A stretch of 64,000 bases of DNA from RQOF01 sp964461135 (GCA_964461135.1 CAYWTB010000011.1:27598-91597); one strand, 5' to 3'. Numbered from the stretch's first letter, positions 1 through 8,414 are shown. A program made the numbers and translations. Notes: a model not told the origin generated them from the letters alone.

Positions 1-410
1 CCGAATTTGGTGATAGATCGACCTTTGGTGTCAAACTGATAAATATCACGTCACGGAAAAGTGAAATCTACGACATCAAACAGCCGATTAAAGAGGGTTT
101 GCTGGGATTTGTCCGGGTGGGGATGAAGAAATCCTTTGTGGACAATAAAATAATGGAAACCATTATTTATTTGAGCCTTGTTTTTGTAATTGGCATATTT
201 TTAGCTATCACACTTACAATTTTTATTATTACATTACAATTCAGTAGGCCCATTGCCCATCTGACTGATATGGCCTATAAGATCAGCATGGGAGATTTTG
301 ACAAGCCAATTCGCGTTCAGGTTAAAAATGAGATAGGTGTCTTAGCCGAAGCTATTGAAAGAATGAGAGAAAGTTTGAAGTCTTCCCTAGAACGTCTCAA
401 AAGTCGATAA
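1..410 (+). CDS. HAMP-domain membrane protein, C-terminal part (5' end off window)
   Basis: The reading frame is open from the left edge (third base onward), so the N-terminus lies outside the window. What is visible is the end of an extracytoplasmic region, one transmembrane helix (about residues 17-43 of the part starting at the TTG at 99, rich in I/L/V/F), and a HAMP linker with 'FSRPIAHLTDMAYKISMGDF' followed by 'NEIGVLAEAIERMRESL'. The protein stops right after HAMP, so it has no kinase, cyclase or methyl-accepting domain. HAMP modules relay signals from periplasmic sensors. Here the output must be another protein, and the roadblock and MglA-like GTPase genes that follow at once on the same strand are the obvious candidates. 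The HAMP assignment is firm; partnership with the GTPase is inferred from order. Confidence 0.8.
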   Translation, partial: EFGDRSTFGVKLINITSRKSEIYDIKQPIKEGLLGFVRVGMKKSFVDNKIMETIIYLSLVFVIGIFLAITLTIFIITLQFSRPIAHLTDMAYKISMGDFDKPIRVQVKNEIGVLAEAIERMRESLKSSLERLKSR

Positions 411-449
411 TTTTTTAGCAACAGAGTTTATAAACGTAAGGAGACCCAG

Positions 450-959
450 ATGGTCCAGGTGAGAAAATTAAAAGATGGCAGCCGGCAAGTGATCCTCACG
501 GCTAAACAATTCGATGATATTACAAAGGTATTATCTGAACTGGCAGCCAAAACTAAAGCTTCAACCATTTTACTTGCCGATATCAGCGGTCAGTTGATTA
601 CCCAGCGGGGTAACACCGAAGATATAAATACCGCCATTTTGAGTGCATTGGCCGCCAGTGATTTTGCAGCCACCTCGGAAATGGCAAAATTGGTGGGAGA
701 AGATGCAAAATTTAAATTACTCTTCCATGAAGGGGAAAAACGAAATGTTTACCTCTCAAATATAGGTGACAATTTTTTCCTGGTGGTCGTTTTTGATGTG
801 AGTGTTACTCTTGGTCTGGTGCGTATTTATACCAAAAAAGCAATCCACAGCCTGATCCAAATTTTTGAAGAAAGTGAACAGTCTGAAGATGCTAACAAAA
901 TCATTGACAAAGATTTTTCAAGTATGTTGGGTGATATGCTTGATGACTCCTTCAAATAA
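450..959 (+). CDS. Roadblock/LC7 domain protein (MglB-like)
   Basis: A 169-residue cytoplasmic protein with a roadblock/LC7 fold. After a short basic lead comes a helix (about 19-35), then 'ASTILLADISGQLITQRG', the small-residue helix with 'LAASDFAATSEMAKLVGE', then 'VYLSNIGDNFFLVVVFD' and a C-terminal helix; the acidic tail (about 145-169) is less typical. Roadblock proteins such as MglB act as GTPase-activating or anchoring partners of small Ras-like GTPases. The gene has a good ribosome-binding site (AAGGAGA, 438-444) and lies 39 nt after the HAMP gene and 49 nt before the MglA-like GTPase, which makes it the likely regulator of that GTPase. Family confidence is high; the exact function (polarity, motility or signalling) is unknown. 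Confidence 0.85.
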   Translation: MVQVRKLKDGSRQVILTAKQFDDITKVLSELAAKTKASTILLADISGQLITQRGNTEDINTAILSALAASDFAATSEMAKLVGEDAKFKLLFHEGEKRNVYLSNIGDNFFLVVVFDVSVTLGLVRIYTKKAIHSLIQIFEESEQSEDANKIIDKDFSSMLGDMLDDSFK

Positions 960-1008
960 ATCATACGCGAATAGAATATTGTGTCAATCAAACTTACGGG
1001 GATGTTGA

Positions 1009-1593
1009 ATGTTTATTAATTGGGCTTTACAGGAGATTAATCTTAAAATTGTATATTATGGTCCCGGAATGAGCGGTAAAACTACGAATTTAGAATACAT
1101 TCATTCCAAATTAGATCCTTCTCTAACTGGTGAACTGGTTACCTTAAAGACCAAGGAAGATCGTACTATATTTTTTGATTTTATGCAGATTGAAGTCGGA
1201 AGAATAAAAGGCAAAAAACCCAAATTTAATCTCTATACCGTACCGGGTCAGGTCTATTATGCCTCCAGCCGTAAAATCATTCTGAATGGTGTGGATGGCA
1301 TAGTCTTTGTCGCCGATTCCCAGAGAGATCGTATGGAAGGGAATATTGAAACATTGCTGGATCTGGAAAATAATCTTCTGGCCTCAGGATTTTCACTGGA
1401 AACCTTCCCCTGGGTGATACAATACAATAAACGGGACCTTCCCAATGCCGAATCCGTAGCGTTTCTTCAGAAAAAATTAAACTTCTTCAATGTTCCTCAA
1501 TTTGAAGGTGTTGCCATCAAGGGAACCGGCGTATTTGATACTCTGAAATCTGTCATTAATCAGGTGATTCAGCATGTACAGAAGCAGTTGTAA
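1009..1593 (+). CDS. MglA-family small Ras-like GTPase
   Basis: A 194-residue GTPase, the usual length for MglA. The P-loop GPGMSGKTT begins at residue 18 (Lys24, Thr25). Switch II is 'YTVPGQ' near residues 76-81, with the TVPGQ form that distinguishes MglA-like proteins from Ras (which has DxxG). The base-specificity motif NKRD is at 140-143. MglA family members hydrolyse GTP as polarity switches, controlling gliding and pilus motors in myxobacteria, and often pair with roadblock proteins, as here. It is the third gene of a HAMP-roadblock-GTPase unit and is followed by a strong terminator. I chose the first ATG because the next residues, 'EINLKIVYYGPG', match the usual MglA N-terminus. Which motor or pathway it controls cannot be seen. 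Confidence 0.88.
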   Translation: MFINWALQEINLKIVYYGPGMSGKTTNLEYIHSKLDPSLTGELVTLKTKEDRTIFFDFMQIEVGRIKGKKPKFNLYTVPGQVYYASSRKIILNGVDGIVFVADSQRDRMEGNIETLLDLENNLLASGFSLETFPWVIQYNKRDLPNAESVAFLQKKLNFFNVPQFEGVAIKGTGVFDTLKSVINQVIQHVQKQL

Positions 1594-1620
1594 GTAAAAT
1601 TTCAGCTGAAAATTCCCATA

Positions 1621-1658
1621 AAAAAAGCCATCCGGATACAGACTTCGGATGGCTTTTT
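1621..1658. terminator. Bidirectional intrinsic terminator
   Basis: A 13-bp arm AAAAAGCCATCCG pairs with CGGATGGCTTTTT across an 11-nt loop. With A-runs on one side and T-runs on the other it can serve both the rightward GTPase operon and the leftward pepT gene, which converge here. Confidence 0.85.
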
Positions 1659-1681
1659 CATATTAAATGGATTTGGGGTGC

Positions 1682-2947
1682 TTATTCGGAATCTCCTTTT
1701 TCCGCCCATACCTGAGTCAGTTGCACAATTGTCTCAACCGCTTTTTCCATATCCTGGATGGAGATCCATTCTCTCTGGCTGTGAAAATTGTGACCCCCGG
1801 TAAAAATATTAGGAGTGGGCAATCCCATGTACGACAAACGGGCACCATCTGTACCCCCCCTGATCAGATTTTTTACCGGAGTTAATCCGGTTCTTTTGAT
1901 GGCTTCCATGGCATAATCTACTACCTTAGGATGTTTTTCCAGTATGTACCGCATGTTGCGGTAGGATTCATCCACCTTAAATTCTCCGGTGGCACCCGGA
2001 AAACGGGAAAGAGATTCCTGCATGAGGGTCTTCAGAAATTCTTCTTTTTCTTTAAGGCCTTCTACTGTAAAATCGCGAATTAAAAATTTTATACTGGATG
2101 TTTCAGTCCCACCGTTAATGGCATGGGGATGAATATAACCCTCTCTTTTTTCAGTAGTTTCTGGGGACATGCGGTCAGATGGTAGGTGATCGATTATATC
2201 AGCCGTTACTTTAATAGAATTGACCAGTTTGTTCTTGGCATATCCGGGATGGATGTTTATGCCCTTGATGGAAATAGTTACGGTGTCTGCACAAAAAGTC
2301 TCATCTTCCAGTTCCCCTGCAGTTTCTCCATCAATGGTGTAAGCATATTTCGCACCAAAACTTTTTACATCGAAATATTTTGTGCCGGTTCCGACTTCCT
2401 CATCTACGGTAAAGGCAATTTTAATATCTCCATGTTTTATATCGGCATTATTCAGTAAAATTTCCACAGCGGTCATAATTTCTGCTAATCCCGCCTTATT
2501 ATCCGCTCCCAGCAGGGTGGTGCCGTCTGAGGTGATTATATCATGTCCCACGCAGTTTTCCAGGGCCGAATCTATGTCGGGTTTGATTACCTGGGCGTTA
2601 TCTTTGGGCAGGATGATTTCGCCCCTCTGATAGTAGCGGTGTATTACCGGTTGTACATTTGCACCCGAAACATCGGGAGAGGTATCCACATGGGCGATAA
2701 ATCCGATAGGCGGTACTTTTACCGGATGAGTGGCAGGAAGATTAGACGGCAACGTGGCGAAAACATACCCATGTTCAGTTAACGTTGCATCCGTAAATCC
2801 CATTTCCTGTAATTCCTTAAGCAATAACCTGGAAAGCTCCAGTTGTTTTGTGGTGCTGGGGTATGAGGAAGAATTTTCGTCTGACTGGGTATCAATTCTG
2901 ACATAATTCTGAAACCGTTGCACCATCTTATCACTATTTATTTTCAT
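1682..2947 (-). CDS. pepT: Peptidase T (tripeptide aminopeptidase, M20 family)
   Basis: 421 residues, close to the usual length of about 410. Peptidase T is a cytoplasmic dinuclear zinc aminopeptidase that removes the N-terminal residue of tripeptides. Visible marks are the N-terminal 'RFQNYVRIDTQSD', the metal-binding 'GFIAHVDTSPD' (His and Asp), 'LLGADNKAGLAEIMTA' (bridging Asp), 'FTVDEEVGTG' (catalytic and metal-ligand Glu), 'TIDGE', and the C-terminal 'RGGTDGARLSYMGLPTPNIFTGGHNFHS' zone with the last metal His (only part quoted in order; the zone runs near residues 360-390). A strong AAGGAGAAGG ribosome-binding site sits just upstream of the ATG. It is a single-gene unit convergent with the MglA operon. 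Confidence 0.93.
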   Translation of the reverse strand: MKINSDKMVQRFQNYVRIDTQSDENSSSYPSTTKQLELSRLLLKELQEMGFTDATLTEHGYVFATLPSNLPATHPVKVPPIGFIAHVDTSPDVSGANVQPVIHRYYQRGEIILPKDNAQVIKPDIDSALENCVGHDIITSDGTTLLGADNKAGLAEIMTAVEILLNNADIKHGDIKIAFTVDEEVGTGTKYFDVKSFGAKYAYTIDGETAGELEDETFCADTVTISIKGINIHPGYAKNKLVNSIKVTADIIDHLPSDRMSPETTEKREGYIHPHAINGGTETSSIKFLIRDFTVEGLKEKEEFLKTLMQESLSRFPGATGEFKVDESYRNMRYILEKHPKVVDYAMEAIKRTGLTPVKNLIRGGTDGARLSYMGLPTPNIFTGGHNFHSQREWISIQDMEKAVETIVQLTQVWAEKGDSE

Positions 2948-3105
2948 GAACCTTCTCCTTAAATGTATTTAGCTTTATGAAATATTATATATGATGAAAT
3001 CTGTAAACAAACGCTATTATTTTTTAAGAAATCAAATAATTGCTTTACAGGTGAAACCCGGAGGGTTAATTTATCGTATCGTAGATGTTATCAGAAGGAG
3101 ATCCT

Positions 3106-3360
3106 ATGGAAATATTAGGTATTCTTATTGCCCTGGTGGTGGGAATATTACTGTTAAAAGTATTATTCTTTATTTTGAAAGCAGGTTTTTTTGTAATAAC
3201 TTTGCCGATTCAAATACTCTTTGGTGTTCTGGGTGTGGTGATCATTGCTCTTCTGGTTCCTCTCATCATATTGCCTGTAATGCTGGCGGTGGTTATTCCC
3301 ATTTTACCATTTCTGCTGATAATTGCCGGAATTATTTTTCTTGTCAAGCTGGCCGTTTAA
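3106..3360 (+). CDS. Small hydrophobic membrane protein, unknown
   Basis: An 84-residue protein that is almost entirely hydrophobic, with two or three membrane spans (about residues 2-25, 30-52 and 55-80) rich in I, L, V and F and hardly any charge beyond two or three Lys. I place the start at the ATG preceded by AGAAGGAGAT; an earlier ATG adds seven residues but has no such site. It stands alone between pepT and the maturation protease, which are both on the other strand. No family is recognised. The very good ribosome-binding site and clean hydrophobic pattern argue that it is a real gene. Confidence 0.55.
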   Translation: MEILGILIALVVGILLLKVLFFILKAGFFVITLPIQILFGVLGVVIIALLVPLIILPVMLAVVIPILPFLLIIAGIIFLVKLAV

Positions 3361-3440
3361 ATATTCCGACATCACATGATTGGCAATATATTTTGAAAGG
3401 ATTAACTGATTTCTAATTTGAAGGGAAAGATAAAGACGTA

Positions 3441-3923
3441 TTATCCGTTCCGGGTGGGATGAATGTTTGTAATTATACAACCTAACAGAAACTGAATTGT
3501 TTTTTCTACCCCGGGGCTTACCGGCCTTCCCAACTGCATACTCTCTGGTTGAATTCCCAGAAAATAATCAGGTATATCGCGAAACTCCTTCAGGAAAGAA
3601 AATAGAACTACGGGAGAGAAATTATGAGTGGAGACAGCAAAATGATTTATTTCCCCGGATTCAATTATGCGGAACTCACCCGGCTTTCCACCCCAGTTAA
3701 TAATATCGATCCACAACCGGGATTTCCCGGACATTTCGCTGATTTTTCTCAGGTAATTTTCCGGATTACCATAAACATTTAAGGCGGTTGGATATCCACC
3801 TTCCTGCAGTTTTTCGACCAGAACAATACCTGCCGCATCATCTCCTCTCAGCTCATTTCCTATGCCGATAATCAAAGGCGTTGATTTAAGAATTTTCTTT
3901 AGTTTTGTGAGCTGTTCGTCCAT
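3441..3923 (-). CDS. hycI: [NiFe] hydrogenase maturation protease (HycI/HyaD family)
   Basis: 160 residues, typical for this family of endopeptidases, which clip a C-terminal peptide from the [NiFe] large subunit after nickel is inserted. It shows the N-terminal hallmark GIGNELRGDDAAG (residues 20-32), where an acidic residue binds nickel, then 'LWIDIINWGG' with the second acidic ligand and 'VSTHNFSPVVL' with the third (His), followed by 'LGIQPESMQLG'. Its substrate is very likely the large subunit encoded in the operon upstream, which ends in a 47-residue tail after the DPCxxC motif. An intrinsic terminator lies between that operon and this gene, so it is expressed by read-through or from its own promoter. 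Confidence 0.9.
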   Translation of the reverse strand: MDEQLTKLKKILKSTPLIIGIGNELRGDDAAGIVLVEKLQEGGYPTALNVYGNPENYLRKISEMSGKSRLWIDIINWGGKPGEFRIIESGEINHFAVSTHNFSPVVLFSFLKEFRDIPDYFLGIQPESMQLGRPVSPGVEKTIQFLLGCIITNIHPTRNG

Positions 3924-3973
3924 TATTCCTTCATTGATTAAGCATAATTTAATCTAAAGATTATATGGAAAAT

Positions 3974-4008
3974 AAAAAAACCATAAGGTAAAAACGGTCA
4001 TCTTATGG
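3974..4008 (-). terminator. Intrinsic terminator of the hydrogenase operon
   Basis: Read leftward, CCATAAG (reverse complement of 4002-4008) pairs with CTTATGG (reverse complement of 3981-3987) around a 14-nt loop and is followed by seven T residues (3974-3980). It sits 57 nt after the last hydrogenase subunit gene, in the right direction to end the long operon. Confidence 0.75.
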
Positions 4009-4064
4009 CTTAATAAAAGGTTCTGTGCAATAGGACGTGAATGAAGGACTATCAAAAAAAAATA

Positions 4065-4682
4065 TTATCCCCATTCCTCTTTCAGTAGAACATCCCTTCT
4101 GCAGGTAGGGCAGATAACTCTTACCATGTCCCAGCGGTCAATCTTCCTGTAATCCCTGGGGGAAACCGGATCCAGAATGCCGAATTCTTTCATTTTAGTT
4201 AGATATATAGTTGGGTTGGAATAGGCAATAGTTCCCAGTTTTTCATACAGATTCAGTAACTGGGCTTTAGGTGAAATGACTTTGCTACATAATTCGCACA
4301 ATATCAGTTCATGCTCTATACTTTCTTGAGCTTCACTTTCATCAAAATAGGAGAGTTCGTATTCCCGGGAAAGTTGAATTCCCTTTTCGGTTGTGCAGTT
4401 CAATTCACATTCTCCGCAGAAAATACAGTTTCCATAATTACAGGTTATTTTACGAACGGCTTTGTTTTCGGTAATTATATCCTCCACTTTTATAGCTCGT
4501 GCCGGGCAAACTTCGGCGCAGGCGCCACATCCGATACAGAATTCTTCATAATATTTGGGTGCCGCCCGTAAGTTATCTGGTACAGGTGTAGGTTTTTTCG
4601 GGAATGGATGGGTGTAGGGACCTTTGACCAGAGCCGTTATGGCTTCTTTTAGTTCCCGTACTTTTGGCAGATACATGGACAA
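4065..4682 (-). CDS. mbhN: Hydrogenase iron-sulfur subunit (NuoI/MbhN/HycF-like)
   Basis: 205 residues. Two [4Fe-4S] motifs are present: CIGCGACAEVCP (Cys49, 52, 55, 59) and CIFCGECELNC (Cys86, 89, 92, 96), with one extra Cys81. The C-terminal third holds two further CxxC pairs, 'CELCSKV' and 'CPTCRRD', which look like a zinc site as in the HycF/HyfH-type subunits of formate hydrogenlyase. The subunit passes electrons from the electron-donor module to the cluster in the small subunit. It is the last gene of the operon, 41 nt after mrpG, so it is separated from the other hydrogenase-core genes by the whole antiporter module. Assignment as the group 4 hydrogenase ferredoxin-like subunit is confident. 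Confidence 0.88.
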   Translation of the reverse strand: MSMYLPKVRELKEAITALVKGPYTHPFPKKPTPVPDNLRAAPKYYEEFCIGCGACAEVCPARAIKVEDIITENKAVRKITCNYGNCIFCGECELNCTTEKGIQLSREYELSYFDESEAQESIEHELILCELCSKVISPKAQLLNLYEKLGTIAYSNPTIYLTKMKEFGILDPVSPRDYRKIDRWDMVRVICPTCRRDVLLKEEWG

Positions 4683-4723
4683 CCTCCGTTGAGATAAGAC
4701 CGGATTATTAAATAAAACTGAAT

Positions 4724-5062
4724 TTATTCACCTGATTTTTGCGGGAAATCATCATGATATTTATCCATGACACTCCCTTCCCAGAGCGGGAAACCGGCGC
4801 GATGAGATCCCCGGGAGATGGCATGAGCGGCTGTTGGAGCCGTGAGGAGAACAAATACAATACACAAAATGGCTTTTATAGAAATGCTGTTCCATCCAAA
4901 GTGTATTGCCACCGCCAGGAGGATCAGCACTGTTCCCAGAGTGACACACTTGGTTGATGCCTGAAGCCTGTTATAGATATCAGGAAAACGGATTAAACCG
5001 GTGCATCCGGCAAAGTTAAAAAAGAGTCCAATAGAAACAAGGATAATTATGAGATTACTCAT
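4724..5062 (-). CDS. mnhG: Mrp-type cation/proton antiporter subunit G
   Basis: 112 residues with three membrane spans. The MrpG hallmarks 'GLIRFPDIYNRLQASTK' and 'LLTAPTAAHAISRGSHRAG' are plain. I start at the internal ATG, overlapping the mrpF stop by 8 nt, because an upstream ATG would add twelve polar residues inside mrpF, and MrpG proteins begin directly with a membrane span. MrpG is a small accessory subunit of the Na+/H+ antiporter module. In Mrp-type hydrogenases the EFG trio helps build the sodium path. Tight overlap with mrpF indicates translational coupling. Confidence 0.9.
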   Translation of the reverse strand: MSNLIIILVSIGLFFNFAGCTGLIRFPDIYNRLQASTKCVTLGTVLILLAVAIHFGWNSISIKAILCIVFVLLTAPTAAHAISRGSHRAGFPLWEGSVMDKYHDDFPQKSGE

Positions 5063-5315
5063 CGAATGTTCTCCCTTCCAGATATTTCGCCAGGGCAATG
5101 GTGCCTATAAAGGCCAGCAATGCCCAAGAAATGGCAACATTCATGTACAGGTCTTTTCCGGTGAACAGCGAAAGAACCGCACAGAAATCCACCATCAGGA
5201 TGCCCAGAATATCGATAGCTACGGTCCTGTCCGGAGGCGTGGGTCCTGCTCCTACCCGGTATAAACAGAAGAAACTGCAAACCAACAGTACAATAAGAAA
5301 AATAATCATGATCAC
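5055..5315 (-). CDS. mnhF: Mrp-type cation/proton antiporter subunit F
   Basis: 86 residues with three membrane spans and the MrpF signature 'YRVGAGPTPPDRTVAIDILG' (residues about 19-38), in which the conserved Asp of PDR lies in a membrane-facing loop. The length is normal. The gene lies 36 nt after mrpE and overlaps mrpG by 8 nt, the standard E-F-G order. Product and role as a small membrane subunit of the antiporter half of the hydrogenase are secure. Confidence 0.9.
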   Translation of the reverse strand: MIMIIFLIVLLVCSFFCLYRVGAGPTPPDRTVAIDILGILMVDFCAVLSLFTGKDLYMNVAISWALLAFIGTIALAKYLEGRTFDE

Positions 5316-5351
5316 TCCACAAATTTTTTAAAGGTGGAAAGCCAGCGCTTT

Positions 5352-5840
5352 TTACTCGAATATTTTTTTTAGAAACTTTTCAAATTTGCTGACGATCAGA
5401 AGGGTTTCAACATCAGGATCATCTGATATAATATTAATCCAGTGAACATAGAGATTATCATCAATAAAATCCACAGTCAGTGTACCGGGAGTTAACGTGA
5501 TGGAATTGGCCAAAAACGTCCGAGCTACCTCGCTCCGCAGATTGGTTTTTACCTTTACAATTCCCGGGCGTATAGGAATTTCCGGATGAAACACCCGATA
5601 AGTAACGTCCAGATTAGATTTTATCACATACCATAGAAATACCGGAAGAAAAACAAGCCCCCAGAACAGTCTGACAGGATTTAACAATTTGAGGATTTCG
5701 GCAGGGAAAATGTCACTGAACATCAGCACAATAATGAGTGCCGCCACCATACCGGCGATTACATCGGGTATTTTAACAGACCAGACGAATGCCGACCAGA
5801 TGGCTACCAGCAATACAAATTCAAGGATTCTTTTTAACAT
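5352..5840 (-). CDS. mnhE: Mrp-type cation/proton antiporter subunit E
   Basis: 162 residues, the family norm. The N-terminal membrane pair 'MLKRILEFVLLVAIWSAF' is followed by a soluble alpha/beta domain with 'LRSEVARTFLANSITLTPGT' and 'LYVHWINI', both typical of MrpE. I place the start at the ATG with an AGGAG site; the frame stays open upstream inside mrpD, but those residues do not resemble the family. It lies 22 nt after mrpD. In Mrp-type complexes subunit E caps the small-subunit assembly on the cytoplasmic side. Confidence 0.9.
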   Translation of the reverse strand: MLKRILEFVLLVAIWSAFVWSVKIPDVIAGMVAALIIVLMFSDIFPAEILKLLNPVRLFWGLVFLPVFLWYVIKSNLDVTYRVFHPEIPIRPGIVKVKTNLRSEVARTFLANSITLTPGTLTVDFIDDNLYVHWINIISDDPDVETLLIVSKFEKFLKKIFE

Positions 5841-5862
5841 AAGGAATAACTCCTGATAATTT

Positions 5863-7335
5863 TTAGGGCAAGGCATACCGCAGATAGTTATTCGGATCCA
5901 GTAATATATTGCGGGCGGATTCAAGGACAGCCGGTCCGTAGAAGGGATATAATACACCCAGACCAATACAGAGAATGGCAAGAATCACCATACCGGTTAT
6001 CATAAGAGCAGGAACTTCTTTAATGTCCTGCAGGCGTTTGGGAAGGGATCCGAACAGGGAATACTTCTGCACTTTTACGAAAGAGATGAGGGTCATAAAA
6101 CTGACGAAAACCGTTACCGCACCCAGGAAGTAAAATTTAGCCTGGAACAGAGCAATGATGATCACCAGCTTGCTCCAGAAACCGTTGAAGGGAGGAACTC
6201 CGGAAATTGACAGAGCCGCAATAGAACAACTTGTTCCCGTCCAGGGCATTTTCTTCATGAGACCTCCCAGCTGTTTAAGCTGCCGGGTTCCGGTAGTATA
6301 TTCAAACGCGCCGGAGCAGAGGAACAGCAGTGACTTAAAAACGGCATGGTTGAGAAGATGAAAAAGTCCGCCCAGAATACCCAGCGGCGTTGCCAGTCCT
6401 ATACCTACCATCACATATCCCATCTGGCTGATGCTGTGGTATGCCAGAAGCCGCTTGAAATCCCATTGGCCAACAGCTAGGAATACACCAACCACCATGG
6501 ATAAACCACCCAGGACCAGCAATACTGTCCTGATTATGGGCACAATACCCATTATGACAAAGAAGATGCGGGCCACGCAATAAATACCAAGAGCTTTTAT
6601 GATAAGCCCGGACAGCATGGCGGAAATGGGAGCAGGAGCAGAAGGATGTGCATCGGGCAGCCAGGCATGGAACGGCACCATAGCGGATTTCAGACCAAAT
6701 CCCATAAGAAATAATGCAAAGGTAAAAAAGAGAAGATTCTTTGAAATTCCCTGGTGAATCACATTGGACATATCCGCCATATTCAGGGTTCCGGTAACCG
6801 AATACAGCAGCGCGATTCCCAGCAGGATAATGGAAGAGGAAACGCCGCCCAGCACCAGATATTTAAAAGATGCTTCAAGTTCTTCTGCCTCTACTCCAAA
6901 GGCAACCAGCGCATAGGATGCAATGGAGGCGATTTCCAGAAAAACAAACAGATTAAAAAAGTCACCGGTTAAAATGACTCCGTTCATACCGGCAATCATC
7001 AGAAGGTAAAGGGAATAGAATTTGTTCTGGGCTGTATATTGCTGCATATAAGGCAAGGCAAAAAGGGTAACCGCCAGAGTGATGATGGAGACAATCAGAA
7101 TAAGCAACTGGCTGAGTGGATCCCATACCAGGGAAATTCCCAGAGGAGGCGGCCATCCCCCCACTGCATAAAAAAAGGATTCATGTCCCAAGAAACGTAA
7201 GGACAGCCAGAGCAGGAATATTACCACCGACAGGGTGAGATAAGATGAAATATGTCTGAATACTTTCGTCAATAAAAGATTAATAAATGCCATCCCTAAA
7301 GGTGCCAGAACAAAAATGGGAAGCCAATTTTCCAT
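5863..7335 (-). CDS. mnhD: Mrp-type antiporter subunit D / MbhH-like ion-pumping subunit
   Basis: 490 residues with about 14 membrane helices, homologous to NuoM/NuoN. The pumping residues are visible: the TM5 Glu in 'LFVFLEIASIASYALVAF', the TM7 Lys in 'GFGLKSAMVPFHAWLPDAHP', and a second Lys in 'SGLIIKALGIY'. 'RLLAYHSISQMGYVMVGIG' and 'HAVFKSLLFLCSGAF' are further family blocks. This is one of two large antiporter-like subunits in the operon (the other is the MrpA-like one), so the complex could have two ion channels, compared with one in the archaeal Mbh complex. It lies 59 nt after mrpC. Confidence 0.92.
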   Translation of the reverse strand: MENWLPIFVLAPLGMAFINLLLTKVFRHISSYLTLSVVIFLLWLSLRFLGHESFFYAVGGWPPPLGISLVWDPLSQLLILIVSIITLAVTLFALPYMQQYTAQNKFYSLYLLMIAGMNGVILTGDFFNLFVFLEIASIASYALVAFGVEAEELEASFKYLVLGGVSSSIILLGIALLYSVTGTLNMADMSNVIHQGISKNLLFFTFALFLMGFGLKSAMVPFHAWLPDAHPSAPAPISAMLSGLIIKALGIYCVARIFFVIMGIVPIIRTVLLVLGGLSMVVGVFLAVGQWDFKRLLAYHSISQMGYVMVGIGLATPLGILGGLFHLLNHAVFKSLLFLCSGAFEYTTGTRQLKQLGGLMKKMPWTGTSCSIAALSISGVPPFNGFWSKLVIIIALFQAKFYFLGAVTVFVSFMTLISFVKVQKYSLFGSLPKRLQDIKEVPALMITGMVILAILCIGLGVLYPFYGPAVLESARNILLDPNNYLRYALP

Positions 7336-7394
7336 ATATGATTACCCCTCAATATTCTGAAATATTTTGCATATTTGTCTCATGTATTACCGGA

Positions 7395-7745
7395 CTATCC
7401 GTGTAACCGCCGGATTTCGCTCATATCGAATGTTTTGTATTTCTCATATAACCGCAGAGAAATAGCAACCATCAGTGCCATGATGCTGAGTCCGATGACA
7501 ATTGAAGTAAGAACCAGTACCTGGGGAAGCGGATCGACACTTTGCCGGACAAACTGTGCCTTATTCATATCCGGCAGAAGAATAGGCGGAATACCGGCGT
7601 CTTTATATCCCAGCAAGATGATAAACAGGTTAATGGCATATTCCATCACGACCATACCGATTATTTTCTTTACCAGGTGTTTTTTGGCGATGAGGCAATA
7701 GAGACCCATCACGAAAAGAATAGAATTCAAAAAGTAAATCAGCAT
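7395..7745 (-). CDS. mnhC: Mrp-type antiporter subunit C (NuoK-like)
   Basis: 116 residues with three membrane spans, homologous to NuoK. The buried Glu of the NuoK/MrpC family is in 'MVVMEYAINLFIILLGY', and the MrpC-type C-terminal stretch 'DPLPQVLVLTSIVIGLSIMA' is present (DPLPQALVLTAIVIG in typical members). It lies 60 nt after mrpB and 59 nt before mrpD. It forms part of the membrane ion path linking the hydrogenase membrane subunit to the large pumping subunits. Confidence 0.92.
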   Translation of the reverse strand: MLIYFLNSILFVMGLYCLIAKKHLVKKIIGMVVMEYAINLFIILLGYKDAGIPPILLPDMNKAQFVRQSVDPLPQVLVLTSIVIGLSIMALMVAISLRLYEKYKTFDMSEIRRLHG

Positions 7746-7805
7746 TATATGTGCCTTTAATTGGTTTTAAAGTCAGATTAATAGTTTCCGTTCTCTATAT
7801 TTGAT

Positions 7806-8261
7806 CTAATCTTCATCTTCAGTACTGATGAGACCGGACACAAATCGGCCGAAGATGGTTAAAGCCATGAAAACCGCAAAAACACTGGCAAACACTTTAA
7901 TTCCGATAGCAATATTAATAAGCAGAATGGTTCCGGAACTGAAGAGACCGAAAGGATTACTTTTCTCGATAAAATTCATAAAGAAATAACCGCCGGTATA
8001 TCCGATCAGGGCAATAAGCCAGAAAGTAAACGCACCCAGGTTATCCAGAAGACTGGCATAGAAATCACTTAATTTACCCAGGGACATCCTCTTACCGAAA
8101 GAGAGAGTCATCAGTATCATACCGCAAGCCAGCATAATTCCTCCGGCAAATCCTCCTCCCGGAGTCAGGTGCCCGTATAAGGTAATATAAATACCAAACA
8201 AAAAGATGATACCGATCAGTAATTTGGTCGTTGTTTTTACGATGAAGGTCATTCCTTCCAT
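7806..8261 (-). CDS. mnhB: Mrp-type antiporter subunit B
   Basis: 151 residues with four membrane spans and the unmistakable MrpB loop 'GHLTPGGGFAGGIMLACG' (about residues 30-47). The C-terminal part 'GIKVFASVFAVFMALTIFG' also fits the family. It follows the MbhDE fusion after an unusually long 153-nt gap that contains a hairpin; all other gaps in the operon are under 85 nt. The start ATG has only a weak GGAT ribosome-binding site. Confidence 0.92.
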   Translation of the reverse strand: MEGMTFIVKTTTKLLIGIIFLFGIYITLYGHLTPGGGFAGGIMLACGMILMTLSFGKRMSLGKLSDFYASLLDNLGAFTFWLIALIGYTGGYFFMNFIEKSNPFGLFSSGTILLINIAIGIKVFASVFAVFMALTIFGRFVSGLISTEDED

Positions 8262-8344
8262 ATTTGGGATCCTGAGTTTTAAGGGTTCATTGCAATGAAG
8301 ATGAATTCATGTTTTTAACAAATCTGAGAGTATGCGATTTTTTT

Positions 8345-8366
8345 CAGGCAGGCCGACAACTGCCTG
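8345..8366 (-). other. Hairpin in the mbhDE-mrpB gap
   Basis: CAGGCAG and CTGCCTG form a 7-bp stem with an 8-nt loop inside the one long gap of the operon. On the leftward transcript it is followed by an A-run, not a T-run, so it is not an intrinsic terminator. It may be an mRNA processing or stability element. Confidence 0.3.
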
Positions 8367-8414
8367 TACAGGGGGAGAAGGCAGAACAGGTCCCGCTGCC
8401 CATTCCGGATGATG

